A stretch of DNA of 15,212 nucleotides from Bacteroidales bacterium (GCA_024689285.1 JAILDR010000243.1:1-15212), one strand, 5' to 3'. Positions 5,873 to 14,674 are shown, numbered from the stretch's first letter. Notes: generated by a model from the sequence alone, not told the origin. Translations and numbers: made by a program.

Positions 5873-8800
5873 TTATTCCTCATTCAACTCATCCCCCATC
5901 CGATACTTGATGTCGTAATTGATGATGAAGTCCAACTCCTCCTCCGTGAATCCATAGTGCTTCGCTAATACTTTGTCTATCTCGTCGATGATGGGTTTGG
6001 AATACTTGATAAAGAAATGTTGTTTTTGCATAGTAAATACGCGCCCCTTGGTCGAGTAATTTCTTTCAATTATATGACTATGTGCTTGGTAATCATTTTG
6101 CAATTCTTTACCAAGTTTTGCCAATTGTTTTTTCTCTTCAACAGATAAAGAAGGAAAATCAATTGGAACATTGAAATCTCTGCTATTCACAACTTGACAA
6201 CTCGACCAAATAATATAATTCAAGAAAAACAAATTAGAAGACAGCAAAGAAATCGTTGCATAGCAATCCATCTCCGAATCAAATACTACGGGTTTCATTT
6301 CTCCTGTTACCTTATGAACCCCATCTTCTTCAAAAACAGGTTCTCTATCCAAAACTTTAAACCAATATTGAACCGCTCTAAAATAGAATAATTTAAAACC
6401 TCCTATACCAAGAAATGAATCAGAAAGGAAATGAGAATCTGCTTTTTTATTCATTGCAACCAGTATTTTCGACACAAAACCCGAAGCAATTTTAGGAATT
6501 GAGCCTTTTATCTTTAGGTTACTAACATCGGTGTATCTTGTACATTTAAACAAGCAAGGACGATATTCGTTATACCATTTATGATATATGGTTGAGTATG
6601 TAAATGAAATTTCTGATGGGGACTTGATGATTATCGCTAACAACATATCCGCTCCTTCAAATAGCTTAGAAGGGCGCCAAGAATAATTACTAACCCAGGT
6701 TTTGCTATTCTTTGTTATTAACTGCTGTAAAGTCTGCATTTTATCGGCTGAAATGCTACTATTTGGAACAATCATTCCAAACCGTCCACTTGAATTAAGA
6801 ATCGTATGGCTTCGTTCAATACAATACGCATACAAGTTGGCACATTCTCTGGTTTTATAATTCGTTCCAATCTGGTACGGCAATTTAGAATCAGTATACA
6901 CCACATACGGCGGATTTCCAATAATCACATCAAAGCCACCATTGCCATTGATGATTTCATAGAACTCGGCCAACCAATGGAAAGGCTGGTGCGAGGCAAG
7001 CCAAGCCTCGTAATCAGCCCCTGCCGAAGCCATAAACATACGGCGGTTGAGCAGGTCGTTCAAGGCTTTCAAGCGTTCCTTCAGGTCGGCTTTGGAGCGT
7101 TTGAAGGTGGCCATATCGTCGCCCTGGGTGAGTTGGATGTGCTTGAACATATCGTAGGCGTGAGCCACCTTGTCCATCTCGTCCTCTAACTGTTGTTTAA
7201 GCTCTTGGTTGGCCAATTCTTCCAAGATGTCCTTGGCAAAACTCAAGTCGCGGTCCAGTTCTGTTTTCGTGGCATAGCCCACAAGGGTGTTGCCGCAACG
7301 GATGTTGAAGTCGATGTCGGGCAAAGGGTCGAGGCCGAGGTTGGGCTCGCGCTTGTTCACCTCCACCACGGCCACCATCTTCAGGAACAGGCGCAACTTG
7401 GCAATCTCGGTGGCCTCCACCATAATGTCAACGCCATAAAGGTTGCGCAATATGATGCTCTTGTAGATGAAATACTGGATGTTGCTGCGGTATTTGTGCT
7501 CAATCTCCTGCAATTCGTCCTTAAACAGATTGGGGTTCTGCACGTGGAAATCCTGCATCCGCGCAATGCAAACCTCATACAAAGGCTCCAAGATGTTGAG
7601 CGCAGCAAAAAGGAATGCACCTGAACCACAAGTGGGGTCAAGAATGGTCACCTTCTGCAATTCGGCATAGAAATGTTTGATGAACAGATGGTCTTTGGTG
7701 GTGTTCAGAAAATCAGCCACAAATTGGCGGATGTCGAGATTGTAGGTGATGAAGTCGTTAATTTCGACAACCTGACCGTTTTCGATTTTCGTTTTGATAT
7801 CGTTGTAGCGATTGAGGCGTTCGATGGTCTCGCGCCAAATCTCGGTGGGCAAGGCAAACGCTTCTGGCGTGCGGTCGTTCCAATGGGAGCGACGTTCAAG
7901 CAAGTTGGGCTTTGTGGTATCGATACCAATGGCAATCTCTTCAGGAATCGCCAAACCTGCGCCTTTCTTTACGGCATCGAAGATGTAGCGGTTGCTGCTC
8001 TCTTTAAGGTATTGCCACACTGCGCCATTGGGCTTGAATGGCTTTTCATCATGCTTGCGCGTGGCCTCCATCAGGTAAGGCACAATGGTATTGCGGCCGA
8101 TGTATTCGGTGATGTCCTCCTTGGTGTAGTAGGCTCCCATCTGGGCGCGGTCGTTGATGTATTGCTCGAAGATGTAACCCAGCACATCGGGGTTGATGTC
8201 TTTGCCTGTCGCTGTCAGGCGGTCGTCGAGATGCCAATGCCATTTGTCGAAAAAGTTGAACAGGCTGATGAAGGCATCATCGGCAATGTCGAGACCAGCA
8301 TAGTCTTGTTCCAACTGATGCACGTCGAACATGCCGCCGTTGAGGTAGGGAATACGGCCATAGACATCCTCAAAGCTACGGTCGTGCTTGGGCGCGTTCA
8401 ATCCGCCATGAAACAGGGTTGTCAGAAAGCCTTTGTAGAAACTGCTGAAAAAGCGGTTCTCGCCCCGTTCTTGTTGCGTCCATTCCAGTTTGTGGCGCAG
8501 GTAGTCCACATCACCATCCAAGAAGCCTTTCTTCTGTATGAAATAGCAGAACATCAAACGGTTGAGCATCACCGAAGTGTACCATTGCTTGTTGCGGTTG
8601 TCCCTATCGGCAATCTGGTCGTCAATGCCTGAAATGAACTTGGCAAAATTGGTATGCTCTTTCTTGAATCCGGCATAAAAATCCTTGGTGATCTTTTCCG
8701 AATTGACGACAAAAGCGGCCTGCACCCGTTCCACGACATCCATGATGGTGGTGCGCTCGTCCAAACCGAACGACAAGCTTTCCATTTTCTCAAACAGAAA

Positions 8801-9166
8801 TTCGGCAGTCTCTTCACTTGCGTACTCCACTATCACAATGTCGCGCTTCTCCACTTTCTTTACCGGTACAGCCCACAGATGATGGCATGTGCCTTTTTGC
8901 ATAAAGATGCAGATATAGTCGTTGGCGGAGCGGCGCAAACGTGTGTCGAGTTTCTTGCAAAACGAGGAAGTGGGAACCGCATCCACGAGACAAGTGAGCA
9001 CTTGAAAGCCACTGCGTTCGGCAATCAAATGAAACTCGAATGAGGTTTCATCCACGGTGATGTCGAAGAGTGTTTGCCCTTGTGGGTTGTTCCAGCCCAT
9101 TTCCGTAATGAACAGCTCGTGGAAATTGCCGTCCGAAAGGTATTCGTTGAATGTTCTTCTGTTCAT
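5873..9166 (-). CDS. Eco57I-like N6-adenine DNA methyltransferase
   Basis: A 1097-residue DNA methyltransferase of the gamma class (motif I before the catalytic motif). Motif I is DPTCGSGAF at 510-518, which binds S-adenosylmethionine. Motif IV is NPPY at 751-754, which flips and methylates adenine. The two are separated by a long, highly charged helical insert. Residues 1-170 form an N-terminal alpha/beta domain (TLFDITVDETSFEFHLIAE), possibly a degenerate nuclease fold but with no clean PD-(D/E)XK set. Residues 190-500 hold the helical region, including GYIFEQYINDRAQMGAYYTKED, typical of Eco57I/PglX-type enzymes. The part after NPPY, about 755-1045, should be the target-recognition region and is strikingly A+T rich. 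The C-terminus returns to a conserved ELDFIINYDIKYRMG end. It lies 23 bases behind the DUF1016 gene. The inferred role is to protect host DNA from the partner nucleases, and it may be the specificity subunit of a larger complex. Confidence 0.92.
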   Translation of the reverse strand: MNRRTFNEYLSDGNFHELFITEMGWNNPQGQTLFDITVDETSFEFHLIAERSGFQVLTCLVDAVPTSSFCKKLDTRLRRSANDYICIFMQKGTCHHLWAVPVKKVEKRDIVIVEYASEETAEFLFEKMESLSFGLDERTTIMDVVERVQAAFVVNSEKITKDFYAGFKKEHTNFAKFISGIDDQIADRDNRNKQWYTSVMLNRLMFCYFIQKKGFLDGDVDYLRHKLEWTQQERGENRFFSSFYKGFLTTLFHGGLNAPKHDRSFEDVYGRIPYLNGGMFDVHQLEQDYAGLDIADDAFISLFNFFDKWHWHLDDRLTATGKDINPDVLGYIFEQYINDRAQMGAYYTKEDITEYIGRNTIVPYLMEATRKHDEKPFKPNGAVWQYLKESSNRYIFDAVKKGAGLAIPEEIAIGIDTTKPNLLERRSHWNDRTPEAFALPTEIWRETIERLNRYNDIKTKIENGQVVEINDFITYNLDIRQFVADFLNTTKDHLFIKHFYAELQKVTILDPTCGSGAFLFAALNILEPLYEVCIARMQDFHVQNPNLFKDELQEIEHKYRSNIQYFIYKSIILRNLYGVDIMVEATEIAKLRLFLKMVAVVEVNKREPNLGLDPLPDIDFNIRCGNTLVGYATKTELDRDLSFAKDILEELANQELKQQLEDEMDKVAHAYDMFKHIQLTQGDDMATFKRSKADLKERLKALNDLLNRRMFMASAGADYEAWLASHQPFHWLAEFYEIINGNGGFDVIIGNPPYVVYTDSKLPYQIGTNYKTRECANLYAYCIERSHTILNSSGRFGMIVPNSSISADKMQTLQQLITKNSKTWVSNYSWRPSKLFEGADMLLAIIIKSPSEISFTYSTIYHKWYNEYRPCLFKCTRYTDVSNLKIKGSIPKIASGFVSKILVAMNKKADSHFLSDSFLGIGGFKLFYFRAVQYWFKVLDREPVFEEDGVHKVTGEMKPVVFDSEMDCYATISLLSSNLFFLNYIIWSSCQVVNSRDFNVPIDFPSLSVEEKKQLAKLGKELQNDYQAHSHIIERNYSTKGRVFTMQKQHFFIKYSKPIIDEIDKVLAKHYGFTEEELDFIINYDIKYRMGDELNEE

Positions 9167-9189
9167 GCTTCAAACGTGTTTTGCAAACT

Positions 9190-10248
9190 TCATGATTTCT
9201 CTTTCCTGTATTCTTGTGCAATCAAGATGGAACGGTTCAGTTTATCGATGAACCACTGTTTGTCGGGCAGCCATGTTGTGTATTGTCCGACTCTGATATT
9301 GTCCTCATCCAACATGAGGAGTTCAATATGTTCAGTGTTGCCTTCACTGCAAAGCAGCAAACCAATGGGCGGATTTTCGTCAGGTTGCATGTCGTATTTC
9401 TGCAAATACTTCAGGTAAAGCTCCATCTGGCCTTTGTATTGCGGCTTGAACTTGCCTAATTTCAAATCTATGGCAATCAAGCACTTCAGTTTTCTGTGAT
9501 AAAACAGCAAATCAAGATAATAGTCCGTGCCATCGATTGTAAAACGCTTTTGCCGTTCAAGGAAAGCAAAACCTTGTCCCAATTCCAGGATAAAGCTCTC
9601 CAGTTGCTTGGCTATGGCATTCTCAAGCTCATCTTCAGAGTAATAACCACTTAACCCTAGAAAATCAAGGACATACGAACTCTTCAACACGACATCGGCT
9701 TCTGCGTGTTGTGGGGTAATCCGATTAAGGGTATTGGTGATTTTGTCGTTTGGCTTGGCTGCAATGATCGAACGCTCGTATGCCATTCCATCCTGTTTGT
9801 CGCGTAGTTGTTTGACACTCCAATGCTCTGCAATGCCCATTTGTTGGTAATACAAGCGTTTCGTTGCATCTTCAATGGTGATGAGTTCGATGAAATGGCT
9901 CCAGCTTAATGTTTGCGACAACATCGCAAACATTTCCTTGTCGTTATAAATACGGGCAACCTTCATCATTCTTGTCAGCGCGGAATAGGTATAACCTTTA
10001 CCATAACGTTCCATTAATCTTTGCGACAGTGTCGCAAGAATCTTTTGACCGTATGCCGAATAGGTCTGGTAATCCATGTCGTCGATGATGAACTTTCCCA
10101 CATTCCAAAACGTCATACTTGATTGCGCATTGACATAGACGGCCACCTGCCGCATGGAATTGTCAATGATTTCAGACACACCTTCAAAAAGGTGGTCGCT
10201 GACTTGTCCTATCAAGTTGGAATCTGCAATTGTTATCGTATTGTCCAT
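9190..10248 (-). CDS. DUF1016 (YhcG-like) PD-(D/E)XK nuclease
   Basis: A 352-residue protein of the DUF1016/YhcG family. The N-terminal helical domain (about 15-170) has the family's WNVGKFI, YGQKILATLSQRLMERYGKGY and LSWSHF segments. The C-terminal domain is a PD-(D/E)XK nuclease: FTIDGTDYYLDLLFYHRKL followed by CLIAIDLKLGKF. The acidic residue of YLD and the DLK triad are the likely metal ligands, and YKGQMELYLKYL supplies the helix. Residues 250 and 265-267 in the longest reading (246 and 261-263 from this start) are those sites. A TTG four codons upstream (10260) could extend it, but the ATG at 10248 is preferred; it sits 28 bases after the helicase stop. YhcG-like proteins occur beside type I restriction and other defence genes, sometimes with roles in Holliday-junction or branched-DNA processing. 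The inferred role here is nuclease partner of the helicase and methyltransferase. Confidence 0.9.
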   Translation of the reverse strand: MDNTITIADSNLIGQVSDHLFEGVSEIIDNSMRQVAVYVNAQSSMTFWNVGKFIIDDMDYQTYSAYGQKILATLSQRLMERYGKGYTYSALTRMMKVARIYNDKEMFAMLSQTLSWSHFIELITIEDATKRLYYQQMGIAEHWSVKQLRDKQDGMAYERSIIAAKPNDKITNTLNRITPQHAEADVVLKSSYVLDFLGLSGYYSEDELENAIAKQLESFILELGQGFAFLERQKRFTIDGTDYYLDLLFYHRKLKCLIAIDLKLGKFKPQYKGQMELYLKYLQKYDMQPDENPPIGLLLCSEGNTEHIELLMLDEDNIRVGQYTTWLPDKQWFIDKLNRSILIAQEYRKEKS

Positions 10249-10276
10249 TTTGCGAAACAAATAAGAAGGTTAAACA

Positions 10277-13200
10277 TCAACTCTCCGCTTTCAGTCCCAT
10301 CGAACAAATGATGACGGGGTCTTTGTGCTTGGTCTTGTCTTCATCAACGCGACATAGGTTGCCATTCTTGTACATCTCGACGACTGTGTCCACAATATCG
10401 TCTTGTGAACTGTTGCGCAACATACGACCGAGAATGAACTTGGAGTTTTCGAGCAAAGGATAGTTGTAGATTTGGTCGATGGCAAATTTCAAGAACCCTT
10501 TCTTGTCTTGGTTGAAGATGTCATCGGGTTGGTCGTAGTAGTGGTTCAGCAATTCGTAAATTCGGCGTTTGGTGCTGAATCGGCTGCCAAGGATGCCGCC
10601 GACATTGGTGTTCTCGGTTCGGATGTTCTTGACAGCTTTGTCAACCAGTTCCAAATGGCTTTCCTGTGGCTCCAAGCGAGGCTCGTCGATTGTGCAAGCC
10701 ATCGCCTGAAGGATGCGCTTCTGCGATTGGCTCACCATCTCGCCCTTGGAATTATACCATGAAAGTACATCAAAGTCATTGTAAGTTCTTGCGTAGGTAA
10801 TTACACCATCTTCTAAGCTATTTGATGCAGCCTTGGTGGAATAGACGATGTTGCTCAACTCAGGGATGATTTGTTTCAACTTGGGATTGGCATCGGTGGC
10901 ATTTTTCCAGATTTGCCAAGCCTGTGACCCAAGGTCAACATCGGCATCGTCCTCGTCCTCATCCAAGCTACCGCTCTTTTCATTGTACATGTCGCGCAGG
11001 TTTTGCTCGTTGCCTTCAAAGAACACCTCATCGCTGCCCACGATGTTGGCATTCTCGTTGATGCGGGCATTCAAACGACGACGCAGGTTGATGATTTCCT
11101 CCACCTTGTCGGCTGGGAAGAACGAGTAGCAGAAAATCTGTTCGGATTCCTGGTCGATACGGTCAACACGTCCAGCACGTTGAATCAGTCGGATGATGGC
11201 CCAAGGCAAATCGTAATTGACGATGACATGGGCATCCTGAAGGTTCTGTCCTTCACTGAGCACATCTGTAGCGATGAGCACTCTCAATTCATTTTCTTTC
11301 GACACATCGGCCTTGTTGCTTTTTGGCGAGAAGCGGTCAACAATAGCAGTTGGGTTCTGCGAGCCTCCTGTTGCCTTGTCGATATGGGTCAAGCCACGCT
11401 TTTTCAACTGATGATAGACATAGTTGGCCGTGTCGGAATATTGGGTGAAGACGATTACTTTCTCGCCTTTGTGCGTCTTGTTAATCAAGTCTTCCAATTC
11501 ATCCAATTTCTGGTCGGTTTTTGGATTCCAGTCGCCGCACAAATTGATCATCTTGATCAAGGTCTCACAATCCTTGTTAAGTTTTTGTTTTAGTGTCCGC
11601 TTGAAATACTTTGAATCAATCCATTGGACATTGTTCTTCCCAACAAGGCTGTTGTAGTATTCTTCAGCCTTCTGCATATATACCTTCATGTCGTTGGGAA
11701 TTTGTATAAGGTTATCGCCCGACTTGCGTTCCTCCTCGTCGTTGTCATGCTCAAAGATGTCATTGATGTCGGCATCGTCCAAATAATCCTCGGGGAAAGT
11801 GTTTTCATCGCCTATAGGCAACGAGAGTTTGTTTTCGATGGCATAAATGAAAACGGCGTTGCGCAAGATGTGGCGGAAGATGGTAAGCAGGAAAGAGAAG
11901 CCACTACTGTCGATGCGTTTGAAGAAGGTGCTTTTGCAGAAACCCATCATCCGTGCTCCGGCACGAGATAAGTTTTCAATGATGTTCTTCTCAAACTTGG
12001 AGGCTTCTTCGGCTTTTTTCTCGTCCAAATAATGTATCAAGCCATAGCGCGGCAGCTCCAGACTCTCCATCATGGCAATCATGCTTTCGGAATACAAGCG
12101 ACTGTATTGGTCGCCTGCTACCGTCTTGAATTTGATGGCCTTTGGAACGCGGTCGGGGAAATAGGATTTGTGTCCGTCTTTAAACTCCAAATACTTGCGT
12201 CCGTTGCTTGGGTCAGTCTTGGCATAGTTCTCTTTGATGAAAGTACGAGTGCGGCGCACCAAGAACAGCTTCATCAGTTCCTGCCAGTCCTCCTGACATT
12301 CGCTTCGCTCAAAAGCTTTGATGCTTCTAATAAAGTCCTCGTGTCTTTCGTTGAATTTCCTTTCACCGCCCAATTGTCGGATATAGGCTTCAGGGCGGAT
12401 ACCCAGGTCGGCATCATCATCAAGGAACAAACGAAGTTGGTTGCTCAAATCACTATAGTGCTTGTTGTAAGGTGTAGCCGTGAGCAAAAGTACCTTGCAA
12501 TCTTGCTTTTGGATAAGGTCTTTGATGTTCTTGTAGCGGACGCCCTGATTGTTGCGCAGGTTATGGCTTTCGTCAACGATAATTAGGCGGTAATAGCGGG
12601 CATTGTCCACGTCAATCGGCTTGGCCATCGACATGATATCCGCTTTCAAGTCGTACTGGTTGCGATACTTTGTCCACATTTCCTGTAAGTTGGCAGGACA
12701 AATAATCAAAGTGTTGCTCCCAAAACTATTCTCGTACATCTTGGCAATAGCACAAGCGGTAATAGTCTTTCCCAAGCCGACCACATCGCCAATCATGGCA
12801 CCTCCGCGTTTGTCGTTGTTCAGGTGACGTGCCGCAATCTTGACAGCGGTTTGCTGGAAATCGAACAATGAGCTTTTGAACTCCTGAGGGATGCTGAACT
12901 CCTTGATGCCCAGACGAGCCTCCTCGCTGAGATGGTAAGCTGTTTTCAGATAGATGTAATAAGGTGGGATTATCTTTTCTCCAGCCCAACTGTTATCAAT
13001 GATTTCGATGAGTTCCTTGGTAATATCCAGACAGAACTTATCTTCCCAACGGTCATCAAACCAACGAGACAGTTTTTCGGCGCTGTCGCTATCGCCAAAT
13101 TCAGCATTCAGTTCGCCTTGTTTGGTCAAGCCAGAATAGGTCAAGTTGCTGCTACCCATGATGGCTTGTATCTTGTTGAAGTTGTCGTCTGGCCGATGGG

Positions 13201-13654
13201 CAAGATACAGCTTGGCATGAAGCGGCTCACGTAGGTACAACTTCACGCACACCTTTTCGTCCTTCATTTGGGCAGAGAGGCGACGCAGGGTGAACTCATC
13301 CTGCTTGGTCGGCAAGCCCAGTTGCAGTTGTCGCTTGAAGTCGCGGGCTATTTCCAACTTGCATTGGGCGACATAATTGGCATCGGGCAATGTCTTTCCA
13401 GAATACAATTCCCGAATCAATTCTTCCGCGGGGCGATGCATACCTATCAACAAGCGACATTTGCGAAAAACTCTATCATCGTTTTCGTAAACATAATCTC
13501 CTTCAAGGGTATCAACCTGGTCAACCACTATATTCCAACCCCTGAGATTGAAATAACCCACACAGAAATCCACTCGTTTTACACCGATATTAGTGATAAT
13601 ACCTTGTAACCCTTCAGAAAACTTGGTGTCTATATTGTCGTATATTCTTGCCAT
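10277..13654 (-). CDS. PLD-nuclease / SNF2-type helicase fusion
   Basis: A 1125-residue fusion. Residues 1-190 form a phospholipase-D-like nuclease domain: H146-A-K148 followed by GSSNLT (167-172), a single HxK...GSxN half that would act as a dimer. The aspartate usually four residues past the lysine is not at its usual place. Residues about 260-480 are the first RecA-like domain of a superfamily 2 helicase: Q-rich start, GDVVGLGKT with K296, DESH at 361-364, TATP around 392-395. The second domain has VFTQYSDTANYVYHQL, then ATDVLSEGQNLQ and QRAGRVDR (825-832). A charged helical insert lies between the lobes (about 560-700), and the C-terminus is helical. It resembles RapA/HepA-type translocases and DrmD-like proteins of defence systems. 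It is the first gene of the operon; the ATG at 13654 follows a TAnnTTTG box about 50 bases upstream. The inferred role is ATP-driven DNA translocation and cleavage of foreign DNA. Confidence 0.93.
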   Translation of the reverse strand: MARIYDNIDTKFSEGLQGIITNIGVKRVDFCVGYFNLRGWNIVVDQVDTLEGDYVYENDDRVFRKCRLLIGMHRPAEELIRELYSGKTLPDANYVAQCKLEIARDFKRQLQLGLPTKQDEFTLRRLSAQMKDEKVCVKLYLREPLHAKLYLAHRPDDNFNKIQAIMGSSNLTYSGLTKQGELNAEFGDSDSAEKLSRWFDDRWEDKFCLDITKELIEIIDNSWAGEKIIPPYYIYLKTAYHLSEEARLGIKEFSIPQEFKSSLFDFQQTAVKIAARHLNNDKRGGAMIGDVVGLGKTITACAIAKMYENSFGSNTLIICPANLQEMWTKYRNQYDLKADIMSMAKPIDVDNARYYRLIIVDESHNLRNNQGVRYKNIKDLIQKQDCKVLLLTATPYNKHYSDLSNQLRLFLDDDADLGIRPEAYIRQLGGERKFNERHEDFIRSIKAFERSECQEDWQELMKLFLVRRTRTFIKENYAKTDPSNGRKYLEFKDGHKSYFPDRVPKAIKFKTVAGDQYSRLYSESMIAMMESLELPRYGLIHYLDEKKAEEASKFEKNIIENLSRAGARMMGFCKSTFFKRIDSSGFSFLLTIFRHILRNAVFIYAIENKLSLPIGDENTFPEDYLDDADINDIFEHDNDEEERKSGDNLIQIPNDMKVYMQKAEEYYNSLVGKNNVQWIDSKYFKRTLKQKLNKDCETLIKMINLCGDWNPKTDQKLDELEDLINKTHKGEKVIVFTQYSDTANYVYHQLKKRGLTHIDKATGGSQNPTAIVDRFSPKSNKADVSKENELRVLIATDVLSEGQNLQDAHVIVNYDLPWAIIRLIQRAGRVDRIDQESEQIFCYSFFPADKVEEIINLRRRLNARINENANIVGSDEVFFEGNEQNLRDMYNEKSGSLDEDEDDADVDLGSQAWQIWKNATDANPKLKQIIPELSNIVYSTKAASNSLEDGVITYARTYNDFDVLSWYNSKGEMVSQSQKRILQAMACTIDEPRLEPQESHLELVDKAVKNIRTENTNVGGILGSRFSTKRRIYELLNHYYDQPDDIFNQDKKGFLKFAIDQIYNYPLLENSKFILGRMLRNSSQDDIVDTVVEMYKNGNLCRVDEDKTKHKDPVIICSMGLKAES

Positions 13655-13703
13655 GATGCTTTTGGCGTTAATGTGTGCTTTATCTTCTTTATATGTAATG
13701 GGG

Positions 13704-13711
13704 CAAAGATA
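13704..13711 (-). promoter_or_regulatory. -7 box of the operon promoter
   Basis: On the minus strand this reads TATCTTTG, a perfect match to the Bacteroidota -7 consensus TAnnTTTG. It lies about 50 bases ahead of the helicase ATG. No clear TTG/TTTG -33 element lies at the expected 19-21-base distance upstream, where the DNA is simply A+T rich. It is the only candidate found that could drive the whole minus-strand operon. Confidence 0.6.
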
Positions 13712-13852
13712 GGAAATTATTTATAAATAGGTGTAAAAAAGAATAGACGGAGATAAATCTTTTCCACAGAAAAAGTGATTGCGGAATGTGAGGAAAACAA
13801 GTGGTCAACCGAAATACGGATTATGGCAGTTTTTCGGAATCGGGAAAAGTTG

Positions 13853-13860
13853 TAACTTTG
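13853..13860 (+). promoter_or_regulatory. -7 box of the divergent AlbA_2 gene
   Basis: TAACTTTG is a perfect TAnnTTTG match, 23 bases ahead of the ATG at 13884. A T-rich stretch at 13829-13834 stands where the -33 TTTG would be, without an exact match. Together with the opposite -7 box at 13704-13711 it makes this 229-bp gap a divergent promoter region. Confidence 0.6.
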
Positions 13861-13883
13861 TGGGCTGAAAAACGATTGCGACG

Positions 13884-14674
13884 ATGGACATTTACGAGAT
13901 TTTCAACAACCTGCGCTACCATTATGAAGACGAGGTAGTGGAGTTCAAGAAAGCGGAAAACAACTTCGACTTCGATGACTTGGGCAAGTATTTCTCTGCG
14001 TTGAGCAACGAGGCTAATCTGAGAGACAAAGACTTTGCCTGGTTGGTTTTTGGCGTTGAGAACAAGACGCGTGAGGCCATTGGCACAACGTACAAGAACA
14101 GCATGACAAGCCTCCAGAAACTAAAGCACGACTTGGCACAACACACCACCGACAGAAAGAACGTTATCTGCCGATGCCCGACTATGACAAAAGCGACAGT
14201 GATAATGTGGTGTTGACTCTTCCGGGCAACGTGATAGACGAAAACTATAGCCTGTTGCTATTGGAGCATTCCGACATAGACCTTACGACCGCCGTGCTGC
14301 TTGACAGGGTACAGAAAGGGAAACCTATAAATGACAGCGCAGTAAAGAGACTGAGAAAAGAAGGTCTAATCGAGGGCCGCAAACCACATTTTTATGTATC
14401 GAAGCAGATCGCGAAAGCGACTAACAAGCAGGTAGAATACACCTTGAAGAAAGGTTTTGACGATGCTGAGTGCCAGGAATGGGTGATGAAAGCATTGAAC
14501 GACCACGAGGTGCTGAGCCGGAAGCAGATCAACGAGTTGCTTTGGGGGAAACTGCCGATAGATTACAGTGAAAAGCAGAAATTGTCAAAGATAGGAAATC
14601 TGCTGACAAAGATGAGGAAACAAAGAGTGATATGGGTAGATGAGGATAGACTATGGCATTTAAGCAAAAAATAA
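13884..14674 (+). pseudogene. AlbA_2 / COG2865 regulator-like gene with internal deletion
   Basis: The remains of a gene for an AlbA_2 (Schlafen-type) DNA-binding, ATP-binding protein of about 480 residues. The first frame (13884-14216) gives the AlbA_2 start: MDIYEIFNNLRYHYEDEVVE, then SALSNEANLRDKDFAWLVFG and LQKLKHDLAQHTT. At about 14141-14152 the family sequence jumps to its late segment in another frame: QKERYLPMPDYD, LPGNVIDENYSLLLLE, AVKRLRKEGLIEGRKPHFYVS and a winged-helix-like C-terminus to 14674. The second frame's first ATG is 14174, but its homology begins before it. The missing middle of roughly 200 residues contains the GHKL-type ATPase region (HATPase_c_4). The frame change of 2 bases means no fused protein. 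It is divergent from the operon and has its own -7 box. The ends may still be expressed as short peptides, but function is very unlikely. Confidence 0.85.

Noticed and set aside
7193..8632. Long plus-strand open frames (7193-7624, 7673-8632) opposite the methyltransferase gene.
   Set aside because: They are antisense shadows of a G+C-rich gene with clear methyltransferase motifs; their translations are valine/histidine-rich with no recognisable domain.
10249..10260. TTG start at 10260 for the DUF1016 gene.
   Set aside because: It adds only four residues ahead of an ATG, and the ATG keeps a normal distance from the preceding stop.
11003..12586. Plus-strand open frames (11003-11593, 12032-12586) opposite the helicase gene.
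   Set aside because: Antisense shadows of the helicase; no domain and no promoter-like sequence for them.
5873..13654. Assignment of the core genes to DISARM, BREX or HMA.
   Set aside because: The helicase and adenine methylase are shared features, but DrmA/DrmB, PglZ, BrxC/BrxL or a separate ATPase partner are not visible, so naming would overreach.
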